In this document: positions 1 to 10,382 of the stretch, in pieces
How the letters are laid out: each line of letters begins with the position of its first letter
Position numbering within the stretch: the first letter of the stretch is position 1
Source: Miscanthus floridulus
Taxonomy: Eukaryota > Streptophyta > Magnoliopsida > Poales > Poaceae
Direction: 5' to 3'
Length of the DNA stretch: 64,000 nt
Assembly (NCBI RefSeq): GCF_019320115.1
Contig: NC_089582.1
Coordinates: forward strand, 117,574,657 to 117,638,656
The notes under the pieces: model-generated
What the model saw: the letters and a program-made list of their open reading frames with translations, nothing else
Databases searched by the model: none
Told to the model about the DNA's origin: nothing
Made by a program: the position numbers and the translations under genes

Positions 1-671
1 CTTCTTGTGTGTTCTGCTTCTCCTTCATCGTATTGTTCTATCTTTGGTGATGTCCAGATCAAGTCGGCAGGCAGTACGGCCTCTGACCCATAAACTAGGA
101 AGAAGGGTGAGTAGCCTATTGCTCTGCTTATTTGAGTTCGTAGGCCTCATACTACTTTCGGTAATTCTTCAATCCATTTGGACCCATAGTCCACTAGTTC
201 TTCATATAACCTTGGTTTTAATCTGGCTAGTATGAGTCCATTAGCCCTTTCTACTTGTCTGTTGGCTTCTGGATGTGCAACAAACGCATAGTCTTTACTG
301 AAACCACAGTCTTGTGCCCAGCTTTTGAATTTTGTAGCTGTGAAGGGGGAGCCTAGATCTATGATGATTCGATTGGGCATGCCAAAGCGGTGTGTAATGT
401 CTTGGATGAACTCGACTACTTTGGTTGCGCTGTACTTCGCGAGTGGTTTGTACTCAATCCACTTGGTGAACTTGCCGATTGCTACAAAGATGTACTCGAA
501 GCTGCCTTTTGCTTTCTTCAGGGGTCCTACTTGATCCAGCCCCCAGCAGGAAAAAGGCCAAGCGGGTGGGATGCAGATAAGATTGTGAGCTGGTACATGG
601 GCTTGTCTTGCAAACATTTGGCAACCTTTGCATTTTCTGACAAGTTCTTCTACGTCTTTCAAAGCGGTTGG
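1..671 (-). pseudogene. pol: Integrase of the left gypsy element, cut by window start
   Basis: Integrase zinc-finger second half (LVRKCKGCQMFARQ), then the catalytic core with the first Asp in CWGLDQVGPLKKA, the second Asp in IIIDLGSPFTA and the Glu in ANRQVERANG. The usual TDNGTQF around the second Asp is altered to IDLGSPF but the Asp remains. A TGA at 147-149 (PKVV*GLRTQ, family VVWGLRTQ) is a Trp-to-stop change. Beyond it the frame continues (YSPFFLVYGSEAVLPADL) toward base 1. The enzyme would join element cDNA to host DNA. Confidence 0.85.
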
Positions 672-1766
672 CTAGTAGAATCTGGTGCAAAATGCTTTGC
701 CAACCAGTGTCCTTGAGGTGGCATGATTTCCACAACAACCTAAGTGTATTTCGTCTAGGATCTCCTTGCCTTCTTCAAATGAGACACATTTTAGGAGTAC
801 TCCTGATGATGCTACTCTTCTATAAAGTCTATCTCCTACTAGAACATAGTTTTTGCTTCTGCGAACAACTTGGGTGGCTTCTGCTTTATCTACTGGCAAT
901 TTATTTTCTTTGATATAGTCGATGAAAACTTGGCTCCATGAAGTGTTGATTACCAAGATCTGAACGCTTTTAGCCTGAATTTCATGGGTTGTTTCACCGG
1001 GTTGTTTGATAGAGGGAACTGATAGCTCTTCTATGAATACGCCGGGTGGAACCTTCGCTCTGTCTGATCCGAGCTTGGCAAGGACATCTGCTGCAATGTT
1101 GGAATCACGCAGGACGTGTAAAATTTCTAATCCTTGGAAATGTTTTTCAAGTTTCCGTATTTCAGCACAGTAAGCACCCATGTTTTCTTTGGTGCAATCA
1201 CAATCTTTGTTGACTTGGTTGATGACTACTGCTGAATCGCCGTATATGAGTAATCTTTTTATTCCGAGGGTAATTACCACTCGTAGCCCGTGGATGAGGG
1301 CTTCATATTCTGCTTCGTTATTTGTAGCTTGCCATAATATCTGAAGGACGTACGTGAGTTGTTTTCCTTCTGGAGAAATGAGGAGGACGTCTGCACCGGC
1401 TCCACCTAGTTTGAGTGACCCATCAAAGTACATCTTCTAGTGGTTAAGGATTGTATCTGATAAAGGCTGTTGAATCTCTGTTCACTCAGCCACAAAATCG
1501 GCAAGGGCTTGAGATTTGATTGCCTTCTGCGGGGTGAAATTGATGTTAAGAGCTCCGAGTTTGACTGCCCACTTTGATATGCGTCCCATTGCATCTCTGT
1601 TGTGTAAGATGTCTCCGAGCGGGAAGTCTGTCACTACTGTGATCTGGTGGCTTTCAAAATAGTGGCGAAGCTTGCGTGAAGTGATCAATAGGGCGTAGAG
1701 TAGTTTTTGTACATGCGGGTACCGTATTTTTGATTCAGATAATACTTCGCTGATGTAGTATATGGG
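672..1766 (-). pseudogene. pol: RNase H region of the left gypsy element
   Basis: The block begins with the RT-linked RNase H remnant (ITSRKLRHYFESHQITVVTD, PLGDILHNRDAMGRISKW). It continues into a second RNase H-like domain starting MYFDGSLKLGGAGADVLL with NNEAEYEALIHGL, IYGDSAVV and DVLAKLGSDRA. A doubled RNase H arrangement is typical of the Tat lineage. In-frame stops at 1482 (TGA) and 1437 (TAG) fall where relatives have Trp; the third closes the block at 672 (TAG in FY*PTA, family FYWPTA). All three fit TGG to TGA/TAG transitions. Confidence 0.8.
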
Positions 1767-3011
1767 TCATTGTACTTTATACATGCGTTCTTCTTCTTCT
1801 CTTTCTACGACTACTGACGTGCTGACCACAGCAGTAGTCACCGCAATGTATAACATCATGTCTTCATCTTTCCTTGGGGGTGTGAGAATTGGTGAGGATG
1901 TGAGGTATGCCTTAAGTTTCTTAAAGGCTTCGTCGGCCTCCTTTGTCCACTCAAACTTGTCTGTCTTCTTTAGTAGTTTAAAGAAAGGTAACCCCTTTTT
2001 GCCGAGTCTTGATATGAAACAATTGAGGGCCGCCACGCATCCTATTAGTTTCTGCACATCTTTGATACTTCTAGGTGGGCCCATTTCTGTTATAGCTTGA
2101 ATTTGCTTGGTGCTGGCTTCAATCCCGCGCTGACTAACCAAAAATTCAAGTAGTTGTCCTGAAGGAACTCCGAATACACATTTATTTGGGTTCAACTTCC
2201 ATCTCCATCTCTTCAAGTTTTCGAATGTTTGCTCTAAATCTTCAATCATAGTGTTTGGGTTCTTCGTTTTCACCACTACATCATCCACGTATGCCTCCAC
2301 ATTTTCACCGATTTGATCCCCAAGGCAAGTTTGGATAGCTCTTTGGTATGTGGCACCGGCGTTCTTTAGTCCAAATGACATGGTCTTGTAATAGTAAGCA
2401 CCGAACAGAGTAATAAAAGATGTCTTGCTCTGGTCTTATTCTTTTAATGCGATCTGGTGATACCCTAAATAGCAATCGAGAAAGGATAATAGTGTAGACC
2501 CTGCTGTTGAGTCGACTATCTAGTCAATGCGTGGTAGCCCGAACGGATCTTTTGGGCAATGTTTGTTGAGATCCGTGTAGTCGACGCACATACACCACTC
2601 ATCTGTGTTCTTCTTCTGCACAAGGACCGGGTTTGCTAGCCAGTCTGGATGAAGGATTTCTCTGATGAATCTAGCTACCATCAGTTTTGTGATTTCCTTT
2701 TTAATTGCTGCCTTTTTGTCGGGTGAGAATCATCGTAGCTGTTGCTTTATAGGCTTGGAGCTTTCATTAACATCAATTCTGTGCTCAGCCAACTCTCTTG
2801 GGACACTTGGCATGTCGGCCGGCTTCCAAGCGAAGATATCTTTGTTGTCCCGAAGAAAGTTGGTGAGTGCGCATTCCTATTTTGCTGAGAGGTGAGCACT
2901 GATAGTTGCTGTCTTGGAGGTATCGCCAGTACCTAGGTCGATCTGCTTGACGTCGGCTTCTTTTGGTGGCGTGATGATGCTGGGCTTTTTAGCCGGTATT
3001 TCTAATTCTTC
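1767..3011 (-). pseudogene. pol: Reverse transcriptase of the left gypsy element
   Basis: RT fingers and palm are readable in the gag frame: a connection region (DIFAWKPADMPSVPRELAEH), CVDYTDLNKHCPKDPFGLPR, then MSFGLKNAGATYQRA and the catalytic YVDD box (EAYVDDVVVKTKNP). Thumb motifs (GFLV-like, then GIEASTKQIQAI) follow. In-frame stops lie at 2877 (TAG, probably CAG), 2520 (TAG in RID*IVDS, family RIDQIVDS), 2436 (TAA) and 1767 (TGA in KVQ*PIYY, family KVQRPIYY). No net frameshift is seen. The enzyme would copy element RNA to DNA but is not translatable in full. Confidence 0.85.
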
Positions 3012-4637
3012 TTAGCTTATCTCTGCGGCAATTGTGGCTATTTCCTTTCTACTTTGGTCATCTTGTGCTCTGGCTGCAATCTGGATTGCTTGAACATCGC
3101 AGTCAAAGGCGTGTTTCAAGTCACTTCGAAGGGAAAGTACTCCATTAGGTCCTGGCATCTTGAGCAGCAAATACGGGTAATGCGGTATTGCCATGAATTT
3201 CGCTAGTGCTGGTCGTCCAAGAATCGCGTGGTATGATGACTCAAAGTCCGCCACCTCAAATTTGATGAATTCTGTACAGTAGTTTGAGGGTGTTCCAAAA
3301 GTGACTGGTAGAGTAATTTGTCCGAGCGGCATGGCTGCTTTGTCGGGTACTATTCCGTAAAAAGGTGTGCTTGTTGGTGTGATCATCTCGACGAGTTGTA
3401 GTCCCATCTTCCTTAGTGTTTCTGAAAAGATGATGTTGAGTCTGGCTCCCCCGTCGATTAATACTTTGGTGATAGTCATACCAGCAATAGTTGGATCTAG
3501 AACCAGTGGATAATGGCCTGCGTTTCTCACGCTAGTCCATTGGTCTTCTCTGGTAAATTGGATAGGATACTGTGACCAATTGAGATATCTTGGTGTAGCT
3601 GATTCTGCTATCATGATAGTCCGTAGTGCTAGTTTTTCTTGATGTTTGCTTCTGCAATCTGGAGCTCCTGAGAAGATCACTACTACTGTTCCCCTAGGTT
3701 TTTGGAATCCTTTGTCCTTGTCATTGTCTTCGTCCTTTTTCTGATTGTCCTCTTTGGTGTTCTCCTTACTATCTTTTCTTGTGTATCGATCATTGAAAGT
3801 GTAACAATTTCCGATGGTGTGCCTCCCATTAGGATGCAATGGGCAACATATGTTTTCAATGTCATCATATCTTCTGGGTTTGGAAAACTTCTTTGATTTG
3901 TCGGCCATTGCCATGGTATTGTCTGGTCTACGTTTCCTTTCTTGATGTCTGCTATTTCGATGATTTTGCTTGTCCGGGTTGTCCTGGTTGCTTCTATCTG
4001 GAAACCTCTCTCGTGTTTTTTCTTCTGCAGTAATCATCTTTTCCACTGTTCGCCTGAATTCTTCATTGTTTCTCAGATTTTCTTTGTAGAAATCTTGAAA
4101 TTGCCACCTAGCCATGATTCCGTGAGAGAAAGCTTTAATTACTTCTCGTTTGGTGATGTCATGCACTTGAGCCCGTAGTTCACCGAATCGTCGATAGTAA
4201 TTTCTGAGACTTTCACCTCCCTTTTGCTTGAGTCCTTTCAGTTCTACATGAGTGATTAGGTGTGTAATGATTCCTACAAAATTTTCACAAAAAGCTCTTT
4301 GCAAGTCCTCCCAATTTCTGATAGATCCTGGATTTAACTTGTCAAACCATTGGAGGGGCATAGTTTCTAGTGCCATGGGAAAGAACAAGGTTTTGATATC
4401 GTCGTCTCCTCTGGCTAGTTCAATTGATTGTGAATATATTCTGAGCCATTGCCTTGGTTCGGTTTTGCCATCATACTTGGAGTGGTTAGACGGTTTGAAT
4501 TTGTGAAGTAATCGTACTGATGCCAACCTGTTCGCGAAACAGGGGAATCTGTCATGTGTTTCGGCTTCTTTGAATTCGGATTCGGCACCTTCTTCTGGCC
4601 AAGTGTTGTTTTGATGGGAATAAGTCTGCGAGCCTGT
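3012..4637 (-). pseudogene. gag: gag-protease of the left gypsy element
   Basis: The longest intact piece of the element. Retrotransposon_gag-type capsid sequence comes first (WLRIYSQSIELARGDDD, then ESLRNYYRRFGELRAQV). A basic linker and a knuckle-like CPLHPNGRHTIGNC follow. The C-terminal part is a retropepsin-like protease with the active-site motif IDGGARLN and the flap-side motif AILGRPALAKF. The frame is open from 4637 down to a TAA at 3012-3014, after which the same frame continues into pol (EELEIPAKKPS). The TAA is therefore probably a former CAA codon and gag-pol was one polyprotein. The residue at 4526 sometimes read as a start is a TTG in mid-frame. Capsid and protease act in the element's own virus-like particle. 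Confidence 0.85.
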
Positions 4638-5931
4638 CTAGGTAGGCACCCTACTCCTAGTCTTCCTTGGTTGTTTAAATTGGTGGCCTTGATTATGTTC
4701 CTTCCTACTTTCTCCGTTATGGCTTCCACTTGGCCCAAGTCTTTCGAAAGCGGACTTCCTTTGATTTTGATCTTCTTGCCTGCGGGTTGTTGATCTGGCG
4801 AGTAGTCTCGATCGAGCTCTCTCTTCATGCGTTCTTGGGATCATCGACCGGAGCAAGTCCTGGAGCTGTTCGTACTTCTCTCCATGATGTGAAGTTGCCC
4901 TGAGTTCTTCTAATGCTTCTCAAATCTTATCATAAGGCGTATTCACCGTGCGTCTTTCTTCGGCTTCTTGTTGTGATTTTCTTTTATCGTATTCAGCCAA
5001 ATCTGACTCGTATCTGATCCAGGCTTCTCTGTGCTGCCTAGCGCGGTGTTGGCGCCCTTACTTCAACTTGTTTTTCCTTTCTCTAGCCTATCTCTGACTC
5101 TCGGTTTCTCCATTGTAGCCCTGGGCAAAGGGTGATATGTTGGATTCTGATTCATCTGATGACCTGACATCGGGTGCTTCTAGGGGGTTTAATGGTGATC
5201 GAGGACGTCAAACCATGAGCACTTCCCGTGCGTGAGCCATTCTGTTATTGGTGTTAGTTTTCATACTGTTAGAGTTGCTGATGACTTCAGTAGACGCCTC
5301 GATGTCGCAGATCGAGTCTCCTTCTTGGTAAGGTGGAATAGCTGTTGTTGTTGTGCCGACTAGTTGGGTTCCGCTATCTTCAAGAATGGAACCTGGCCAG
5401 TGGATGATACAGTCTTGCGATGTTATTGTTAGCACGAGACCCTCCTGGACTCCTGTCAGTGGTATCCCAAGCATTGGATTGAAAGACCTTTCGAACTATC
5501 CCTAATAGGATTTTGCCGTGTTGTCGAGCCCAAATGGAAAAGAACTCAACTTTTTGAAAGAACTCTGAGGGAAATCCGAGTTATTTTGGGTTGTGCTCTG
5601 GAATCTTGCCAAAAAAGAACTCAGTTTCTTGAAAGCACTCGAGTTAGACTTCACCTTGGATACGGAGCTTGAATTCGAGTCGGATGCGCGTAGCCATGAA
5701 ATCTTATTTGAATCGGATATTATGAGCTGCGCGAATCTTCTGGTGAGCTGATCCGTCGTAGTTGTCGAAATAAGAATTTCTTCATGATGATCCGGATCTT
5801 CGAGGAGACGGCTTTGAAGCTTGCCATAGTTGTCTACCTCGCAGATCCATGAGCCAAAGATGAAAGTTGATCCTATCGGGAAGATCATGTTATCGAGGTC
5901 CATCGAGCTCTCGGATGCAAAGTCGCCGAAG
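4638..5931 (-). other. Leader and decayed N-terminal gag of the left gypsy element
   Basis: This stretch lies between the primer-binding site and the readable gag frame. An in-frame TAG at 4638-4640 closes the gag frame; upstream there are only short frames (for example minus 5502-5903) with no recognisable domain. It is probably 5' untranslated leader plus a divergent start of gag. Confidence 0.5.
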
Positions 5932-5949
5932 CCCCTACCTGGCGTGCCA
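5932..5949 (-). other. Primer-binding site of the left gypsy element
   Basis: The minus strand reads TGGCACGCCAGGTAGGGG two bases after the LTR end. The position and the TGG start fit a tRNA primer-binding site. It resembles the PBS of the nested Tat element at 34794, which differs by only a few bases. The tRNA was not identified. Confidence 0.6.
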
Positions 5950-5951
5950 GC

Positions 5952-6356
5952 TGTCGATGTTTTACCACCGATAGCCTACCCCAGGGATCCCCAGGACAGT
6001 ATGTTCGAGTTTTAGCGTATGCAGAACTCGACGGTAAACGCAAAAGACAGTCGATTTATCCTGGTTCAGGCCCTCGATCGTAGATCGAGTAATAACCCTA
6101 CGTCCAGTCGGCGTTAGCCTTTGTGTTGGATTGATTGTGATATGTTGTGTTGTACAATTGTCATCCTCCTTGTCCAGGAGCCCTGCCCTCCTTTATATAG
6201 TCAGAAGGCCAGAGTCCTAGTCGGTTTATAATGAGAGTTACTAGTAGGATTACTGAATAGTACTACTACTAGGATTACAAGGGAAGAATCCTAGTTAGAC
6301 TAGATCTTCTCTCTCCTTTGTGGGGTATTCTATGGGTTCCGTATCGATAATCTACA
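5952..6356 (-). repeat. 5' LTR of the left gypsy element (405 bp)
   Basis: On the minus strand it starts TGTAGATT at 6356 and ends CATCGACA at 5952, giving imperfect inverted ends TGT..ACA. A TATA box lies inside and the primer-binding site follows directly. The outer end abuts AT-rich CACTA sequence; a similar stretch (acaatccttatatagg) recurs at about 6875 in that CACTA, so the exact outer base could be off by up to three. Confidence 0.75.
6192..6199 (-). promoter_or_regulatory. TATA box in the left gypsy LTR
   Basis: TATATAAA on the minus strand, about 160 bp inside the LTR. It is the likely U3 promoter of the retrotransposon. Confidence 0.6.
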
Positions 6357-7329
6357 ATCCTTATATAGGCCATTTTTTCATTTGAGAAAGCTTAAACAAA
6401 ATGTAGTTCAAATTTTACAAGTGTGTGACATAGTTTTAGAAAGTCTATATGAGATTCAAGAAGTTGTGACTAGTGTTTGATAAAAATTTCTTAAATGGGA
6501 AAATGAGCTATGTAACAATTGTAGATCTTGCTGAGATGATCAAACTTGGTATTCAGAGTTTTTTCATCTGAGGTCATTTAGTGTCTCATTTGAGCAAGTT
6601 TGACCAAGTCAAATTTGGTCAAATGAAAAAACAACACTTTGACTCTAGTATTATGAACTCTAAATTACTTCTAATTGAAAAGTTTTGGATACCAAGTTTG
6701 TTAAACTCAAAAAGATCTACAATTATTGTTTTGGTCAACTTTCCATTTGAGAAAGTTTGGACGGTTCAAATTTGTGATTTTTAAATTTCGACGCCTACAA
6801 ACTAGTTTTCGGAACCCTAGATTGTCTCAAATTGAAAATTTTTGAATACCAAGTTTGTTAAGCTCATCAATATATACAATCCTTATATAGGCTATTTTTC
6901 ATTTGAAAAAGTTGTAGAACAAAAAATACTACATTTTCTTTATTTTTATAGGTTCAACAAAAATTTCCTGTCAATTTTGGTCAAAAACCGAGAAAAAATT
7001 AAAACATTGACGTTACAATAATGTGATAATAAATTTCCTATCGAATAATATTAGTTTTATTAATTTTAAGTTACAAATATATTTTTGCATTAACAAAATA
7101 CTTAGTATTAGTAACATTTATATTCTATATTCATAAAAGAAATTAAAAACTTTAGGTTACAAAATTTTCCTATTTACAATAAATAATTAGTTAATCAATA
7201 GTATTTTTTAAAATAAATATTGCAAAGTATTGAAGTTGCTATGGAATTAATTGATTAACCTAGTATTAAACAAAATCAAAATCCCACGCCTTTTCAATTA
7301 CGCTAGCGGGTTGCCAAAATTTGAGGCCT
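6357..7329. other. AT-rich non-coding CACTA interior
   Basis: No gene. The DNA is AT-rich with recurring words such as tttcatttgagaaagtttg, tggataccaagtttgtta and acaatccttatatagg (6354 and 6873). Degenerate internal repeats of this kind are common in grass CACTA elements. Confidence 0.5.
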
Positions 7330-7334
7330 TCAGT

Positions 7335-7560
7335 CCCGGCCCAGGCCAAGAACCGGGACTAAAGGGTGGGCGGCAATTTCGGTGTCCGCCCAAAAATACC
7401 TTTAGTCCCGGCTGGTAACACCAGCCGGGACTAAAGGACATTTAGTCCCGGCTGGTAAGACCAACCGGGACTAAAGATCAACCTTTAGTCCCGGTTGGTC
7501 TTACCAGCCGGGACTAAATGTCCTTTAGTCCCGGCTGGTGTTACCAGCTGAGACTAAAGG
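7335..7560. repeat. Internal cluster of TTTAGTCCCGG inverted repeats
   Basis: Repeated units of CTTTAGTCCCGGCTGGT and its complement form several overlapping hairpins (for example 7401-7436 and 7440-7475). The arrangement is the same kind as at the right terminus. It ends directly before the TATA box of the element's gene. It may be a former element end or a functional leader. Confidence 0.8.
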
Positions 7561-7569
7561 GTCCCGGCC

Positions 7570-7578
7570 TATATATAT
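7570..7578 (+). promoter_or_regulatory. TATA box of the CACTA gene
   Basis: TATATATAT is followed by a C-rich leader (7590-7800) typical of grass 5' untranslated regions, then an AT-rich likely intron before the first ATG at 8533. Confidence 0.5.
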
Positions 7579-8532
7579 CGAACGTCTGTTCTGTTCATCT
7601 TCGATCTCGCCTCCGTCGTTCAGCCCCGCCCGGCCGCGCCATCCGCCGTCGTCGAGCTCGTCTCTGCCGCGCCGTCGTCGTCGTCTACCCCCGCCCGGGC
7701 GCGCCGCATCCCGTCTCCACCACAGCACCCGACCCCACCCTCCGTCGTCAACGCTTCCCGCGCGTCCACCGTACCTCCATCGAACTCTTGATCTATCTGC
7801 TGCTCTCGATCATATCGGCCATGTTTTTTAGATTTTTTTTACAAAGTCTCGGCTGTATGTTAGATTAAAATGTATTAAATTTTAATTAGTAGTTTATTGT
7901 TAGTTTTTTAGTTATTTTTAGATAGTTTTTGATATATGTTAGATTTAAATGTATTAAAATTTAATTAGTATTTTATTTAGATAGTTTTTTAGATAGTTTT
8001 TTATTATAGTTTTTGATATATGTTAGATTAAAATGTATTATCTATTACTAGTTTATCTGATTTCATGTTAGATTTATTTAATTGGATTTAGTAATTATAT
8101 ATTCTATCTCTCTATATATATCTAGAGAGAGATTATATATGTATACATATGCACTTAATTATTTCTATATGTATATATACATGTACTTATTTTCATGTGT
8201 TGAGAGAGAGAGAAAATTGTATCTAGAGAGACATTCTATGTGTTATCACATGCATATCTAGAGATATAGACATATGCACTTATTTCTATGTGTTGAGAGA
8301 GAGAAAAAATATATTGTATCATTCTATGTGTATATATATACATGTACTTATTTCCATGTTTTTTGATCGAAAGTGTTTTTGATTCGATTCCAAAGCCTAT
8401 ACCTTATTATTGTTTATCCTTATGAAATATTATGTGTTATTATATTTAATTGGATTTAGTAATTCTATATGTGTTATCACATGTACTTATGTACCATAGT
8501 AATTCTATCTATGTGTTATCTTGAAGATACAA
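7579..8532 (+). other. Likely 5' untranslated exon and first intron of the CACTA gene
   Basis: GC-rich pyrimidine-biased leader to about 7830, then AT-rich DNA with repeated blocks (gttttttagatag; ctatatgtatatatacatgtacttatttc). No coding sequence is seen. The split is inferred from composition. Confidence 0.35.
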
Positions 8533-10236
8533 ATGGCTGCTCCGGATGATAACTTGGGTGATGACATAATGGCGGATATTATCAACGCCGGCACCAATGT
8601 GAATGTAGATGACACGAGTCAGTACTTTGCTGATTATGAGGATATCCTGAATATGTCGGTGGTTGAAGATCAACAAATTGTCGCGCAAGAAAATACTGGC
8701 GAGGTATATTCGATTATCTATCATCTCTTATAGATGCATGCGTACGTATATTTGTTGTTAATCGTTGTGTTTCTACTCATGTAGCTGGTCTCTGGATCTA
8801 CATCAACCACCGACAAAAGTAGGAAAGTCCGAGGGTCAAGAAAGCCATTAGAGGGCTGTTTCATAATATCAGAATTCGACACCGACACCGGCAAACCATT
8901 GGGACCACATGCTCAGACATATGTCAATCAATGTGGGTTCATTGTAAGGGATAGGATCCCAATTAGTGCTCGTGAATGGAAGCAGAAGATATCCGCTCCT
9001 AATGTTAGTTTTGTATCTGATCGTGACAAGAACCTAGCTTGGAGAGATATCACTCAGCATTTCACATTACAAGCAGATGATGCTTTGAAGGAGCTAGTGA
9101 GGGATTGGACAATGAAGAAGATGGCAATATTGTTCCAGAGTTGGAAGAAGACATTATATAAAAAGTTTATCTTGAAGAATGCTACGCCGAATTTCAATGC
9201 TAAGGCATTTGTCAAGTTGGAGTCCCATTGGGATGCCTTCGTAGAATACAAGACATCTTAAGACAGTGAGGAACGTGTGATGAGGAATCGGCAGAATGCC
9301 CAATAGAAGCAATACCATCATCGCATGGGATCAGGTGGTTATAGGAGTGCTATTCCCAAGTGGCAGAACCTAGAAGCAGAGATTACTACCAAGGGAATCA
9401 TACCTGAAACAATAGAGAAGAACTAGCCTCAACGCGCGAAGAATTGGTTCTACGCTCATGGGGGAAGCCTAGACCCAGACACTGGCAAGCTAATTTTCAG
9501 CGAAAAAATTGAGAGAGCAACATAGAGACTAGCTCGTGCTAGGGAAGAAGCTGATAGTGGTGTTTTCAAGCCTAACAGAGAGAAGGATGAATTGACATAT
9601 GCCATAGAGAATCCCGAACATGGTGGTCGAACAAGAGGCTATGGGGCGGTTCTGTGGCTACACGTATTCCCAGCAGACAAGGATACCTACAGAAGCTGCT
9701 AGAGAAAGAAGGATAAGGAGGCAGAATGAATCCATGCATTGGAGCAATTTGTTGATGAGTCACCACAAGCATTGCTTGAATCGCGTGAATGAGAAAAATC
9801 TCTTGAGGCAAGAATGCAGGAGGAGATCAAGAGGCAAGTGCAACTAGCAATGAGTCAAATGCAATCACAATCAACGCCGGGAGTCACCATTAGCCCCGTT
9901 GGTCAGATGAAAAGCAGTTGTGCTTCTACGGAGCTGCCAGTTATTCAAGACGACGCTGGATTGTGCTTCCCTATTGATGACATTACCAAGCCTCTAACAA
10001 CATGTGAGCTGCACATTCCAGATGGTAATAATGCATCAATCATGGTGGCTGTCGGGGTTATATCTCTAATAGACCGAATGAAGACACCAAGAATCCATGG
10101 GTCAGTTATTCAACCTGGATATGCTAGCGTCTCGGTCGATAGAGTGCTCAAAGGTTACAGCAATGTTCCTCTTGACATTGAAGGCAGTGATGGGGAGAAA
10201 ACACTAGGAGAAGTAGAGAAGACATTTATTCAATAG
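8533..10236 (+). pseudogene. CACTA-encoded Transposase_24-like protein, first part
   Basis: Starts at ATG 8533 (MAAPDDNLGDDIMADIINAG). A donor after GEV at about 8703 (GAG|GTATAT) joins an acceptor at about 8783 (TAG|CTGGTC). The next exon reads CGFIVRDRIPISAREWKQK, then LAWRDITQHFTLQADDA and the lysine-rich WTMKKMAILFQSWKKTLYK, the pattern of the plant En/Spm 'Transposase_24' family. The region down to IQ* at 10236 (STELPVIQDDAGLCFPIDD) is also usual in these genes. Stops interrupt it at several points from 9259 on, including a TAG at about 9424 where EKN*PQRAKNW probably had Trp. It is not functional as read. The family is thought to act in CACTA transposition; a precise role for this copy is unknown. 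Confidence 0.7.
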
Positions 10237-10382
10237 CGCAAACGCTTCATCATCATTCCTGGGGTGCCACCGCTTCCCCTACCTCACCCTAGGTATGAAT
10301 GAAAGTGAATGAAATATTATTTTCCATTAATTTTCTATTGGCTTCAAAAATAATTGACACACAACTTGTTTTTGTAGCAGGG

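Larger units (their letters stand above)
1..6356 (-). mobile_element. Ty3/gypsy retrotransposon, Tat-like, 3' part off-window
   Basis: A minus-strand LTR retrotransposon. From its 5' end it has the LTR (5952-6356), a primer-binding site, a leader, then gag, protease, RT, RNase H and integrase, and it runs off the window at base 1. The domain order PR-RT-RH-IN is that of Ty3/gypsy. The protease style (IDGGARLN) and the PBS ending in CCAGGTAGGGG resemble grass Tat/RIRE2-type elements; the lineage is inferred. All coding blocks found between 1 and 4637 lie in one reading frame (stop positions divisible by 3), so decay has been by nonsense changes with no net frameshift. It is inserted in the CACTA element that resumes at 6357. 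The target duplication cannot be checked because the other end is missing. Confidence 0.9.
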
